From Tritrichomonas musculus (lineage: Eukaryota > Parabasalia > Tritrichomonadida > Tritrichomonadidae), in assembly GCA_039105265.1 (NCBI GenBank), contig JAPFFF010000006.1, forward strand, positions 992,001 to 1,056,000: a stretch of DNA of 64,000 bases, given 5' to 3'. Of the stretch, positions 10,032 to 21,189 are shown in pieces. The notes beneath the pieces are model-generated. The model was not told where the DNA came from. It searched no databases and saw only the letters and a list, made by a program, of their open reading frames with translations. A program made the position numbers and the translations under genes. Position 1 is the first letter of the stretch, and every line of letters starts with the position of its first letter.

Positions 10032-10531
10032 AGTATACAAAAAATTGATAACATCATATAAGATCTCGAAATCCTATCGAAAAACATGGCCTTTTTTTTA
10101 TTTTATTTTCTAATAAATAAAAAAATGAAGAACGTATAAAAAAACTAAAAACTTTTGTCGACTCGTTCTTTTTCAAATTGATTTTTTCTAAAAAAAACAT
10201 TTTTTTCTTATTACATATTTTATATGATTTGAATTCAGCACTTTCATGCTATTATTAAGTATGTTAAGAATCCGTAGTATCAATATTATGCATGTATTAA
10301 ATTTTGATGAGGAATTTTCGTTGATCAAAAATTTCAACTTTTTACATTTTTTTTTTTTTGTTGTTTTTCAGTAATAAAATTAAAATTATATTTTTTTGAT
10401 TTTATATTTGTGTTTCAAATATTATATACATGAAGATGGATCAATTTTTAATTAAAAATGATTAATATTCAAGCTTTTTTTGCATAAAACAAAATTGAAT
10501 TGAAAAAGAGTTTCCATACCTTTTATTAAAT

Positions 10532-11856
10532 TCAACTTTTTCAAAATATTCCATAAAATACAAAAATATCAGAGAATATTTGCATTTCACGTAATTTTAA
10601 GACATATCTTTTATATTAAAAGGTAAATATCAAACAAAATTATGAAATCTAAAATTGCATATTATTCATAAATGAAATAGCTTATCAAGAATTTTACCAT
10701 ATTTAAAATGAACAACACTAGTGTGAAAGTATATATCATCTAAAATAATTTTAATTTTTCTATATTGTTTTCATATTTTTTATAGATACTTTGAAAATCG
10801 AATTATAACCTACTATAGTATATCTTAGGCAATTGATATTTAATTATAAAATGAGATTTATTATTCTTAAAAAAGAATAATTCATTTCAAATAAGAATAT
10901 GAGTAGTTTTGTTCTGACGAAATTTGATAACTTTACATGAAATTTTATTTTTTTGTATAGTTTATTTTAAATATTTTTGTGAATAATAAGCGGTTAGAAA
11001 AACTCTAATTGATAGGAAAAATTGATACCGTCTTTTTAAAAACCTTATACTCTTTTCAATAATTGATAATGTTGAAAATAATTATAGGAAAAAGTTCAAA
11101 AAATAATCATACGTTAAAAAACGATAATTTTTGGTCGTTATTTATGAAAACTTTTTCATATATTTTTATTTATGTTTTGAGAGATTTTCTGAGAGTACTC
11201 AATAAAGTCTAAGGTTAATTGAGAAGACTATATAGAATTTCAACTTACTGTACAAAAATCGATCTCCACAGTTGAATCTTAGGAATTTATAACCCTCATT
11301 AATTAGAAATATTTTTATTATAGCAAGTATCAAAACTATATAAGAGTGAGTGAATCAAAAATATTAGTTCTATGATGTATTTGCCTAAATAAAAAAACAA
11401 AAAAATCAATTAAAATACATTTTTCTCATAATTTATATAATTTTGACAAAATTAAAGTTTATAATAAATATAGTAATATAATATAATTTTAAATAATATA
11501 CATTTTGTTTTCATGCGTTTCGCATTTGTCGAGATAGCTGTTTATCAACGGATGATTTAAATTGGATTTTTAGACATTAATACCTAGCATTTCGACTTAA
11601 AAGTAGATATATATATATATTTAAATATTATAAAATAATATGCAATAAGTATATAATATATTTATTCTTATATTTCAAAAGATATAAATATTTTAATAAT
11701 TCAAAATATAAGTGAAGTCAGCGACAAAACCTCTATTTAATAAAATCTTTATTTCAAACGTTATTTCAGAGTGTAACTTTTTTTGAGTAACCGCGAAAAT
11801 TTAAACAAATTTATCTCAAAAATTGAATAAATATATTTTTCAATGATTAAATGGCC
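10532..11856. other. AT-rich region without genes
   Basis: I see no coding frame, RNA gene or terminal repeat pair in this stretch. It is dominated by A/T runs and short TA repeats (around 11600-11660) and ends at the promoter of the SNARE gene. Confidence 0.6.
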
Positions 11857-11862
11857 TCATTT
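11857..11862 (+). promoter_or_regulatory. candidate initiator (Inr), TCATTT
   Basis: TCATTT fits TCAYTW and lies 25 nt 5' of the SNARE gene ATG at 11887, within the usual distance for trichomonad initiators. Confidence 0.4.
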
Positions 11863-11886
11863 AGAAATATCTAAGAAGTATTGTAA

Positions 11887-12585
11887 ATGTCGTACAAAGT
11901 TGATATCGATTATTATGTTAAACAATGCACTGATCTTGAAAGAGAAATTGATGAACAGCTTAGCCAAGTTCAAGATACGGAAGGTGCCGAACGTCGAAAT
12001 TTGATAAAAGAACTAGAATCAAAAGTAGCCCGCGCTAAAGAGTACGTAGCCACAATTCAAATGGAAGCATTAGATATTTCAGATGCAGATGATCAAGAAA
12101 AATATAACGACGAATATGAAAAGCATAACGACGAAATTACAAAGCTTGAAGAACAAGTTAAAACAGCTGGAAAAGCAGCACAAGCACAAGAAAAAGCTAA
12201 AGCAAGTGGAATGACAACTCAAGATTTAATGGACAAAGCCCGTGACCTTCAAGAAATACAAAAGCAATCTCTTGACAATTCAATTAATACTATTAATGAA
12301 ATCAATACCGTTGGCCAAGGCACTCTTGAAGAAATAGACAGGCAAAAAACTGTTTTAGAAAAAGCTCAAAATGATATGGTTGAGATGGATAGTGAACTAA
12401 GTAGAGCAAAGAAAATCATGAAACAAATGGTTAATAGAGCTGCAGGTGATAATTGTGTAAGAATTCTTGCCCTTTTGGTTCTCCTTGCAGTTTTAGCAGT
12501 GATTATTGTTGAATGCGTTAAACCTGGTGCTATTCAAAAGCAAGTCAATGGATGGTTTTCTTCAGAATCAGGCAATGAATCTTAA
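11887..12585 (+). CDS. Qb-SNARE, NPSN/Vti1-like
   Basis: This is a 232-residue tail-anchored coiled-coil protein. An N-terminal helical region (about 10-125, rich in Glu/Lys heptads) precedes a SNARE motif at about 128-188. The stretch VGQGTLEEIDRQ aligns with the Vti1 core, placing Gln153 at the ionic zero layer where animal Vti1 has Asp. A hydrophobic anchor spans about 191-208, followed by a short lumenal tail (209-232). The segment from AKKIMKQMVNRAAGDNC into the anchor resembles the plant NPSN proteins more than animal Vti1. SNAREs of this class drive membrane fusion in Golgi, endosomal or cell-plate traffic. The gene is isolated, and ends convergently with the Furry-like gene. Confidence 0.75.
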   Translation: MSYKVDIDYYVKQCTDLEREIDEQLSQVQDTEGAERRNLIKELESKVARAKEYVATIQMEALDISDADDQEKYNDEYEKHNDEITKLEEQVKTAGKAAQAQEKAKASGMTTQDLMDKARDLQEIQKQSLDNSINTINEINTVGQGTLEEIDRQKTVLEKAQNDMVEMDSELSRAKKIMKQMVNRAAGDNCVRILALLVLLAVLAVIIVECVKPGAIQKQVNGWFSSESGNES

Positions 12586-13119
12586 TTCATAACTAAAATA
12601 TTGTTAAAAATCAAATTTTCATAGGATGTTTTTATTATTATCGTTATTACTATTGAGACACTATGATCTACAATGTTAACATATAATTTGCTTTTTTGCT
12701 ACAAATAAAATATATGATACTTAGAGAAAAGTTTTTAACGTAAACTTTGTTTTTTTTTAAGTTGGCGTGTAAAAAATAAACCTTTTAATTTTATTTTTTT
12801 TTAAAAAAGCATTTCTGATAAACCGAAATTCTACACTCCATATTTAATTACGGTTATTTATATCATATTTATCAAAAATTGAATTAATATAATTTGTAAA
12901 TATCTTAAAAAAAAAAAATTGTTCAAAATATGTCCTATACAAATTATGTTCTTTCAGAGCTTCACGTAGTGTACTCTCTGGCGATTTTTCATACCATATT
13001 TTATATTAATCTTTTTAATTAATGCAGCTTTTTTCTAAATTGTTAAACGTGAAGCGAATAAGAGAAAAAAAATAATGATAAAAATTATAATGATTGAAAT
13101 TTTTATTAAATAAAAAAAA
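12586..13119. other. convergent intergenic region
   Basis: This is the 3' flank of both the SNARE gene (plus) and the Furry-like gene (minus). It is AT-rich, with short A and T runs, and I see no gene in it. Confidence 0.6.
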
Positions 13120-16100
13120 TTATTCTTTGCTCTCTAATCGTTTCTCGAACAAATCAAATTCTTCATCTTTTAATATGAAACAATCTTTGTCAAAGAATTT
13201 CTCTTGAGCATAAATCTGGTCAGCAGTCTTTTTAACTGCGTTCCTAGCTTTAGCATGGGTGAAGAATTGCAAAGCAGTAATATCTGTGTCAATAGGTTGT
13301 ACTTTTGGAGTGAATTTCTCATTCTTAATTGCTTTCCAGAATAGTATTTGTTCTTCAAATGGCATTAAATGAATTCCTTTGAGAGATTTTATTTGATCGT
13401 CGAAATGATTTGGTAAACCATCACAAATCATTAAAACGCTGATTGGCGATTCCTTACTGAAGTCTATTTCATAAATTGGTGTAGAATTATTGTTTTCAGT
13501 GATTCTTTTATTCTTGCAAGGCATTTTTTCAATGTATGCTCTATAAGGTACTGCAAAACCTACATCTTTCATGATTTGTTCTACAATATCATTTTGATTA
13601 TCGACATGAGGGCTAATGAACTTACTTAATAATGAAGGATTTCCTTCGATAGGAATTGAATTCGTGACATCAGCTAACATTAGATCTCTTGATGCTGGAC
13701 TATCTTCATAAATAGCATAATTCAATATTGAATTAAATATGGCGACTTCATTTAATTTATCTTGTGGGCAAGTTTGAATGAAAGCTTGAAGAGTATAGTA
13801 AATTGTTTCACGAACAACGTTGAGTGTATGTGCAGTATATGTTTCATCTATGCCATTTAAAGTCGTTGGTCTTGTATATGTTATTGTTAATATTACTTTG
13901 TAATATGCTATGACTTCTAAAATAGATTCTGGATTACTTGCCCAAATTTCTTTTGTTAACTCTGAAATGAATTCCAAAGGATAAATCGATTCAATCAAAG
14001 ATAAATCAACTCCTTTTTCATTCAATTTGAAATATTTCTGAAATATTTCTGCATATTTTGATCCTTTTTCGAAAGTATGTTTGCTTAGCTGAATTGCTGC
14101 GCAATCAGGTTTCTTAATCAAGACGCTCACAATGTCGCTTGTAATAAATGTCAAATATGGACTGATTGATTGGAAAGCAGTAATTGATGCATAAAAGTAA
14201 GGAAGAAGAAGAGTAAGTGCTAATATTTGATTTTGAGAATTAGAAGTTATTAGCTTAACCAAAATCTTTACAATATTCGGTCTGTTAAACGAAGTTGCCA
14301 TTAATCTCGCCAATCCGCTGAGATTTTGAAGCTTATTTGGTAATTCATTAATTATGATTTTGACTAATTTCAGTGCTAATCTGGATGTTTCTTCGTCTAC
14401 GATAGCTGAATCGATTAAAATTAAAGAAACTTGTAAAATATCGTGAATTGATTCATCCAGATTATGTTCAAATGAAAACTTAATATTAGACAAAAGCATC
14501 TCCAAAGATCCATGAATGTATCCAAAGAATATATTTTTATTTTGTTGTAGCAAATTTAAGTTTGCTTGGTATTCTTTAAGAACAATATTGAGTGAATTCA
14601 AAATCTTATCGTTATCAGTAACTTCTGGATCGATTGGCAATAATGAATAAACAACTGCACTCCTTTCTGATAAGACCAAATCTCCACAACTTGTTTGCCA
14701 TTGAAGAGCTTCGTTCTTCCAGGATTTGATTGATGTTGATATAAGTTGTTCCAAAGGATTAGTTAAACAATCTATAATTCCTGATACTGGTATCATATCT
14801 GAAGATGACCTAGCCTGAAAGCCAATTTTACAATTTTCAGGAAGTAATAGAGAACTATCAATATTATTAATAATGATTTGGAGTAATGATGCCAACCTTG
14901 AATTTGTTGCTTGATCATGATTATTAAAGATAATGCAATAATGTAAAATGGTGTGAATATAAGGGAACAAGAGTGAAAAGTTTGCGAGTGCAACTTCATG
15001 AAGAATATTCAACGTTAGATCAATCCAATCATATACATTATATGGTTGATCTGCAATAATTTCTGTTTGGCCATATCTACTAGTAAACCAGTATCCAAAT
15101 GAAAGTCGTTGAACAAGAAGTGATAGGAAAACAGCAGGATTAGCATTTTGAATCAAATAAAGAAGAATTGTTGTTGTTGCAGTTAGTAATGTATCTTTCC
15201 TTGTCGCACCAGAATTTATTATTAATAATCTTGCAAGCACCTCAATATTTGCTTGTCTTGTGCAAATTTCACCGAAAATTTTAGTATAATATGGTATGTT
15301 ATTTTTCTTAAGATAGGGATAAATATCAATAAGGTTATTAATAAAGTCAATTCCTTTCATGCTTGTAGTGCTGTGGAAATCATAAGAGTAAACCGTAGTT
15401 CCTTGTTCAAATATGAGATGTCGTGCAAAAGGAGAAACAACATTTAAAAGAAGAGGTATATACGAATTTCCAATAATAGGTTTTTTGTCTGCATCATCGT
15501 CACCATTATATAGTTTAAACATAGAGAAAAAGGTTTCAAAAATTTTTGGAACAATAAATGGCATGTTATCTGATATACAAGATGCAAGATCATATACTTG
15601 TTCTTTTGTGGGTTCAAGGGTATAAGCACTAAGTTCACTTTGATGCTGAATTAAGTAGGAATTGATATTTCCTGAAGTTCTGATGTTGTCTTTATCTTGA
15701 AATGCGCATAATATTGGTAAAATACGCTTCAATAAAGCAAAAGCGCTCTTTCTGATTTCATCATGAGGAGATCCGATGAAGACCAAAGCATAGAGAACTA
15801 ATCGTCCTGAATTATCAACAATTTTCCTATTTAATTTTATATCTTCTGGACTTAAATCATCAACATTAACGTCTCTGTTATTATATACAAAGTACTCGCA
15901 GATTGCTCTGAATAAATAATAGCCTTCAGCTTTCTTAATATGCAAGCTTACTTTTAGATATTGCCAAAACATGTCACGGTGATGAATGAGCAATGAATGA
16001 AATGCACGAACATTTGGATTTTTGATTTCAAGATCAAGAAAATAACGATATGTTGCGTCATCAGCTGAAAATTCAGAGTTAAAGATTGAAAAAACTTCAA

Positions 16101-19100
16101 TTAAGCTTAGAATAGCTTTTTCTGCTTTTGGTTCTTTTTTACGTAAGTACTCAAAGCATATTTGACGAGTTTTGATTGTACAGATATTATCGTCGGTGAA
16201 CCATGGTGGTCGTTTGAAAGAACGAACTGCTCCAATTATACCGTTATTATTTGGTAGTAAGAGCGATTGAGATAATGACTGAACACATGAGCAATAACCT
16301 TGGAGAAATTCACGATTAGGTGATTCGTCTGAAAAATCAATATCTATGTGGTTTCTTTCATACTTTTTAAGAATATCATGGTACCAATTGAGGAAAGCTT
16401 CATATAAATCTCTGAGTTCGTCCATATGTGCTGAAACAAATAGTATGAAATCTGACGAAAGAACAATGCCAGTAATTATATGACTTATGCGTTTTTGTAC
16501 AAGTATGGAATCATTTCTAGCCGTTTTGATATATTTAATAAAGCTCTTAATGAAATTTGGTAATAATTCTATAGATAAAGAATTAGCAAGAGCACCAAGA
16601 ACATCATATCCAAATCTATTTTCCTTATCAAGAGACTCAATTAGTTTTTTCATTCTTGTCTCATTTGAAAAACTTGCAATATCATCAATCATTTGCATAT
16701 TAACATCATCAATTGTTAATTCTTCTTTGTATATTTCATATTCTAAAAGTGAATGAGACCCTGGGAAGCAGTTAAAGTTGGCATTGATTTTTTCTTTAGA
16801 TGTAGTAAGCATTGGGCAAATTCGTTGTGAAAAAGAAAGAACTGGGAGAATATCCCAAAGATCATTTGACTCCCAATTAATAGTTGACCAGAGTTTTAAT
16901 TGATAAAATGATTTGAGAACATTCTTCATATCAGATCTAACCAATACTTGAGCATATTCAACTAAGGCGTATAATATTAAATAGATTTTGGTTGACCTGC
17001 AAATTGTAACAAAGTTGATATTTTCAAAGGTTTCATTCGAATTGTTGGTAGTTTTAAGCCTATATGCTATTCTTTGCATCATAATAGGATCATATTTATG
17101 AAGTAAAGAAGTAATTGTTGTTTGAATATTAAATGATGAAAGAACAGTATTTAAGCGTTCCATTACAAGGATTGACATATCGCGTACTTGAGCAAAAGGT
17201 GAAGTTAAGTGTGCAAGAAGTATAGCTTGAGTTTCATTTGACCAATTTGCTAGCCATTCATTATCTCGTTCATTTTCAATATGGAGGATTGGTAATGTCA
17301 AAAATTGGTTAAGAAGATTAAGTAGTGTGAATGCATTTTTTTTACCAAGTGTTAACTCTTTCATTACTATATTAATTGCACTTAATATTGGTAATACGGT
17401 GTATTCTTTCTTAATATAAAAAACTTGAAGGGCATAAAGAGCAAAATAAGCAAGTTTTTGGCAATCACCTAAAGCCATCTTAGCTAAAGGAACAAAGAAA
17501 TCTGCAGTTGCATCTGAGGGATTGATGATATGAAACAAAATTGTAATTAAGTAGGTCTTAATCTTCCATTCTTCAGGAAATGCATTACTTCTTGGTTTTC
17601 CGTCAGAATAATTTGGCCTCAGATAATTTTGGGGCATGACAGTAGAAGTTAGGTTTTCAGCTTCTTTAAAACGTTTTATGAACCCATCTACTGATATTTG
17701 AGGATCTATATCTTGGTTAGCTAATAACGAATCTGGGCATGATTGGGTGGAAACAGTTTTGCAATAAGTTAAATCTTTTATAATGCTTGGAAGAGATGTT
17801 TCGTATTGTCCTTTAATAAATGTTTTCAAAGTATTTGTAATTGCTTTAATTGTGTTTGAATCATCTGTATTATTAACAAAGCCAGATTGTGGATCAAAAA
17901 TAATTGATAATGCATTGAAGAATGGGCCTGCAATTTTTTCATTTGTTCCTTTATTATTATCGATTAGGTAAGTAGCAAATCGTTGAATATTATCAAGAAT
18001 ATTTCTTGATAATAAATTAAATATTATTTTGGTTGATAGTTCATCGTTATCAATTTTATTAGCGATATAAGTAAAGAACAAGTCGACGAATTTTGCTTCG
18101 TTTGTTTCTTTAATTTCAGAAAGTCCGTTCTTTTCCTCAATAAGAAAATAGTTATCATTTCTTTTTCCATATTCCCATAATTCGTTCATTGGTTTACATT
18201 TTGGATCTCTTAAAAAGTATAAAAAGCTTCTTAAATATTTATCACGATCTTGCCTTTTATTATCATCAAGAAACTTTTTAATATCTTCAATTTTCGTTGT
18301 TGTATTTCTGGCCATAAATAAGGCTTTAAAATCAATGTTACTTTTATTAGAAATGATATCATTAAATTGTTTGTTTTTAACGGCAGAATAATCATTTTTA
18401 GGAAGTTGGAGAATTGCTGACTTGATGCAATCTTCTAATATTTCTCTTTGAAATTTAGATTTACTATGGCAGTTTAAAATTGCTTCAATAAAAGAAAAAG
18501 AAATGTCATTATTTTTGTCAGGCTGTGGTGGTTCAAGATAACGGTTGAGAATAAGTAAGTTTTCTCTTGAGGAGATTAGATCAATAGCTTCTTGGTTTGC
18601 TAGAGTAGACGTAAAAATATCTAATGATCCATTAAAAGGCTCGTTGATTAAACGAACTTTATAATAAATGACGGAGCATTGACGAATTAAACGTTGTAAA
18701 AGTAAATCAAAATTGGGCTTACTTTTTCTGATATTTGGAAATTTCATATTCAAAATATTAATACCGCATATATTATATAAACCATCGTTCAAAACTTTAT
18801 TGTCCATTTCTGTATACATCATTAATTGAACAACTGAATCTGCAAAAATATAGTAAATCAGCAATTTATATAAGTTTTTTTTAATTAACTTACTCTCTCT
18901 ATTTTTATCATCTCCTTCAATTTCATCATCTTTTTCAACTTGAAAAATATTACGTAAATTTTCGCTTTCGAGATTATCGACTAAAAATTTAATTGTTTCG
19001 ATTGAATTAAGAGGAACTTTAGAGCCAATATAAACAATATTATCTATGAATTCTTGGTAAGAATCATTTCGGGGCCAATTTTCTATTTTATCATTAATAA

Positions 19101-19182
19101 GTCTGCAACCTTCATCGTATACACCTTTGATTTTGGTGTTAATAAGGCTAATAATATAAGAATAATATGGTGTGCTCGTCAT
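13120..19182 (-). CDS. Furry/Tao3/Mor2-like giant HEAT-repeat protein
   Basis: This 2,020-residue protein is almost wholly alpha-helical, with paired-helix HEAT/ARM-like repeats and no membrane segment. I assign it tentatively to the Furry (Fry, Tao3, Mor2) cell-morphogenesis family. A central stretch (SPHDEIRKSAFALLKRILPIL, then a SYLIQHQSEL segment) resembles the EIRRDALQMLETL region of plant and animal Furry. A later segment (LILHEVA-type helix, then LLFPYIHTILHYCI) resembles the conserved LLAEIAY...LLFHVTF block. The family usually exceeds 2,000 residues and scaffolds NDR/LATS kinases with Mob proteins for polarity and division. The start is supported by a TCATTT initiator 6 nt 5' of the ATG. 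It could also be another large HEAT scaffold. Confidence 0.55.
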   Translation of the reverse strand: MTSTPYYSYIISLINTKIKGVYDEGCRLINDKIENWPRNDSYQEFIDNIVYIGSKVPLNSIETIKFLVDNLESENLRNIFQVEKDDEIEGDDKNRESKLIKKNLYKLLIYYIFADSVVQLMMYTEMDNKVLNDGLYNICGINILNMKFPNIRKSKPNFDLLLQRLIRQCSVIYYKVRLINEPFNGSLDIFTSTLANQEAIDLISSRENLLILNRYLEPPQPDKNNDISFSFIEAILNCHSKSKFQREILEDCIKSAILQLPKNDYSAVKNKQFNDIISNKSNIDFKALFMARNTTTKIEDIKKFLDDNKRQDRDKYLRSFLYFLRDPKCKPMNELWEYGKRNDNYFLIEEKNGLSEIKETNEAKFVDLFFTYIANKIDNDELSTKIIFNLLSRNILDNIQRFATYLIDNNKGTNEKIAGPFFNALSIIFDPQSGFVNNTDDSNTIKAITNTLKTFIKGQYETSLPSIIKDLTYCKTVSTQSCPDSLLANQDIDPQISVDGFIKRFKEAENLTSTVMPQNYLRPNYSDGKPRSNAFPEEWKIKTYLITILFHIINPSDATADFFVPLAKMALGDCQKLAYFALYALQVFYIKKEYTVLPILSAINIVMKELTLGKKNAFTLLNLLNQFLTLPILHIENERDNEWLANWSNETQAILLAHLTSPFAQVRDMSILVMERLNTVLSSFNIQTTITSLLHKYDPIMMQRIAYRLKTTNNSNETFENINFVTICRSTKIYLILYALVEYAQVLVRSDMKNVLKSFYQLKLWSTINWESNDLWDILPVLSFSQRICPMLTTSKEKINANFNCFPGSHSLLEYEIYKEELTIDDVNMQMIDDIASFSNETRMKKLIESLDKENRFGYDVLGALANSLSIELLPNFIKSFIKYIKTARNDSILVQKRISHIITGIVLSSDFILFVSAHMDELRDLYEAFLNWYHDILKKYERNHIDIDFSDESPNREFLQGYCSCVQSLSQSLLLPNNNGIIGAVRSFKRPPWFTDDNICTIKTRQICFEYLRKKEPKAEKAILSLIEVFSIFNSEFSADDATYRYFLDLEIKNPNVRAFHSLLIHHRDMFWQYLKVSLHIKKAEGYYLFRAICEYFVYNNRDVNVDDLSPEDIKLNRKIVDNSGRLVLYALVFIGSPHDEIRKSAFALLKRILPILCAFQDKDNIRTSGNINSYLIQHQSELSAYTLEPTKEQVYDLASCISDNMPFIVPKIFETFFSMFKLYNGDDDADKKPIIGNSYIPLLLNVVSPFARHLIFEQGTTVYSYDFHSTTSMKGIDFINNLIDIYPYLKKNNIPYYTKIFGEICTRQANIEVLARLLIINSGATRKDTLLTATTTILLYLIQNANPAVFLSLLVQRLSFGYWFTSRYGQTEIIADQPYNVYDWIDLTLNILHEVALANFSLLFPYIHTILHYCIIFNNHDQATNSRLASLLQIIINNIDSSLLLPENCKIGFQARSSSDMIPVSGIIDCLTNPLEQLISTSIKSWKNEALQWQTSCGDLVLSERSAVVYSLLPIDPEVTDNDKILNSLNIVLKEYQANLNLLQQNKNIFFGYIHGSLEMLLSNIKFSFEHNLDESIHDILQVSLILIDSAIVDEETSRLALKLVKIIINELPNKLQNLSGLARLMATSFNRPNIVKILVKLITSNSQNQILALTLLLPYFYASITAFQSISPYLTFITSDIVSVLIKKPDCAAIQLSKHTFEKGSKYAEIFQKYFKLNEKGVDLSLIESIYPLEFISELTKEIWASNPESILEVIAYYKVILTITYTRPTTLNGIDETYTAHTLNVVRETIYYTLQAFIQTCPQDKLNEVAIFNSILNYAIYEDSPASRDLMLADVTNSIPIEGNPSLLSKFISPHVDNQNDIVEQIMKDVGFAVPYRAYIEKMPCKNKRITENNNSTPIYEIDFSKESPISVLMICDGLPNHFDDQIKSLKGIHLMPFEEQILFWKAIKNEKFTPKVQPIDTDITALQFFTHAKARNAVKKTADQIYAQEKFFDKDCFILKDEEFDLFEKRLESKE

Positions 19183-19187
19183 TTAAA

Positions 19188-19193
19188 AAATGA
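19188..19193 (-). promoter_or_regulatory. candidate initiator (Inr), TCATTT
   Basis: On the minus strand TCATTT lies 5-10 nt 5' of the ATG of the Furry-like gene. This matches the trichomonad TCAYTW initiator and its typical closeness to the start codon. Confidence 0.45.
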
Positions 19194-19377
19194 TTGTATG
19201 GCAAAAATATTCTGACATTTTTCATATCACATATTAAGAATTTTGGCATATAGAATTAAATTTCCCAATAGGTAAAACAATTCTTGTTTTTATAAAAACA
19301 ACATAATAATTTAAAAAATGTAAATAAAAATACAATTTAAAGGCATAAGATAAGAGATCTAATTATATCAAAATAAA

Positions 19378-20682
19378 TTATTCATCAGTCATTGTTGATG
19401 CAGATGACATCTTCACTGTATTTGTTTCTGGAATTGATGGGAATGGTTCATTTTTCTTTGGGAGGGGCCTTAATGGCTTAGAAGATGTCATTATAGAAAC
19501 ATGGTGAGCATTTTGGTTTGAAGATACTGTTGGAAAAGTTTCTTGTTCTTCTAAATTTGTATCTGAGTTGGTAGGCTGATTTTGAAATGCAGATGGGAAA
19601 GCTGTTTTTGCTTCACGCAAATTATTGGTTGGGATATCAGTAAATGTGACTGTCAGACGCTGCTGTGAATCATTTTCATCTTTCTTATCTTGTTCGTCAG
19701 AATTAATACTTGAACTTGGAAGTGGAATGTTATGAGCTTCTGCATAATCTCTTTCCGCAGCTTTAAATACCATTAATAGTCTGTAATCTTTAACATAGTG
19801 GCAAAGTTCGTTTATGTGCAATAGTATTTGTTTAACTGTATCTGCATCTTTAAAGCGTTCAAGAGCCTCTCTGTATAAATTTCCAATTGTTTTTTCATTA
19901 AATTCTTTTGGTGCTGATGCAAATAATTCGAGGATTTCCAAATCCCTTTTTGAACGCCCTTCTTTAGGAAAACTATCAACAACATCTGGCCACCATGATT
20001 CGCTTCGTCTTTCTTTTAATATGCTTAACTTTTCAGCTCTGTCAGCTCTTCTTTGTGATTCTTCTAATCCATACTTTACGTAATCTTCATATTGTTGCAT
20101 TATTGCTTGTGGCCGCCTTTTATTTCGTCGGTTAAGTTCTTCAAAAGTTTCATTAAATTTTTGCCTTTCTGCTTCATATATTTTATTTTTAAATCTAACA
20201 AGTTGATCCTGAGCACGTTCTGCAAGCGATTCATTTCCAGGAACATTTGGTAATACAAATTCACTTTTTCTTGTTAGGCCTGGTGCAACATAGCCTCGTG
20301 GAGGAAATAAAATTTCTTTTTGGCTTGCAAAATGTACACGTCTCGGAGATAGAGCTTGATATGAAGGACTAGTATTCTCTCTACAAACAGCGGATAAAGG
20401 CATTCCATTTTGAATTTTTAAAAGTCTCTTGGATGAAGCTTGAAGTTCCCTTCGAAATTCAATTCGATCAAAGCGTGGTGGAGATAAAACTTCTGTTTGC
20501 TCAAGTTGATATAATTTCGATTTAACATCTGAATTAATATCTAGTACCGGAACTTTTGCCATTTCTGCAACTTTTCGAGGAAGAACTTTATCATCTACAT
20601 CTCTTCCACCAATATGACGAAATGTATAGCTCTCCTTGATACTTTGCCTCTTTTTGAGAATATCATCACGAGACTGAAACAT
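19378..20682 (-). CDS. unrecognised 434-residue charged protein
   Basis: The protein is soluble, with no signal peptide or membrane segment. Residues 1-150 are basic and Pro-containing. Residues 150-235 form a Glu/Arg/Lys-rich helix, likely coiled coil (LAERAQDQLVRFKNKIYEAE). Residues 236-320 look like a compact helical domain, beginning near SWWPDVVDSF. Residues 330-434 are disordered, rich in Ser/Thr/Asn/Pro. The layout would suit a cytoskeletal or flagellar protein, but I recognise no family and propose no function. It lies in tandem with the Furry-like gene (195 bp between them) and the HEATR5-like gene, all on the minus strand. Confidence 0.7.
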   Translation of the reverse strand: MFQSRDDILKKRQSIKESYTFRHIGGRDVDDKVLPRKVAEMAKVPVLDINSDVKSKLYQLEQTEVLSPPRFDRIEFRRELQASSKRLLKIQNGMPLSAVCRENTSPSYQALSPRRVHFASQKEILFPPRGYVAPGLTRKSEFVLPNVPGNESLAERAQDQLVRFKNKIYEAERQKFNETFEELNRRNKRRPQAIMQQYEDYVKYGLEESQRRADRAEKLSILKERRSESWWPDVVDSFPKEGRSKRDLEILELFASAPKEFNEKTIGNLYREALERFKDADTVKQILLHINELCHYVKDYRLLMVFKAAERDYAEAHNIPLPSSSINSDEQDKKDENDSQQRLTVTFTDIPTNNLREAKTAFPSAFQNQPTNSDTNLEEQETFPTVSSNQNAHHVSIMTSSKPLRPLPKKNEPFPSIPETNTVKMSSASTMTDE

Positions 20683-21189
20683 TTTTAGTATATTATTAAA
20701 ATATGAATTCTATTTTTTTAGAAAATTTCATAATCATTCAAAATTATAACGAATGAAAAAAATACAAAAAGTTTTAATTTCAATTGAAACTCATTTTATT
20801 TGAAAAATCAAATAAACTTGAGCAATAAGTCAGAGTCTTTCCTTAATTAGAGTCCTAGAATAACTATTTCTGAAAAAAATATACGTCCTTTTAAAGATAT
20901 CTTCTTTTTGTTAGAATAAAGTTTTGCATTATTAAATAAATAAATATCTTTTTATTACGAATGTGTATCATATTATATTAATAAATATCAATGATACCTA
21001 TTTTTATGATTTAGAGTTATATAAAAATAAATAAACATAGCATTGAAGTAAGAAGAAGATTAATATGAATCCAAATTAGTTGAAATTGTTGTTTGATGAT
21101 AAAAAGAAAGAAGAAAAAATACAACGATTTGAATAATTTACAAATGAATACGTTAAAACTATAATTAAAAATATTAAAGAAAAAATTTC
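20683..21189. other. intergenic region between tandem genes
   Basis: AT-rich. It holds the 5' flank of the 434-codon gene and the 3' flank of the HEATR5-like gene. No other feature is visible. Confidence 0.6.

Larger units (their letters stand above)
8762..10523. mobile_element. non-autonomous element with 8-bp target duplication, copy 1 (1.76 kb)
   Basis: The left end starts with AAAGGTATGGAAACT (8762-8776) and the right end (10509-10523) is its exact reverse complement. TATTAAAT flanks both sides (8754-8761 and 10524-10531), a perfect 8-bp duplication. The right end extends the resemblance to the left end of the copy at 37240-38536 for about 35 bp. The interior has no transposase. It contains the interrupted 187-codon frame at 9134-9694, a large inverted duplication (9411-9918) and hairpins near 9047 and 10010. 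Eight-bp duplications are typical of hAT elements, but the family assignment is inference. Confidence 0.8.
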
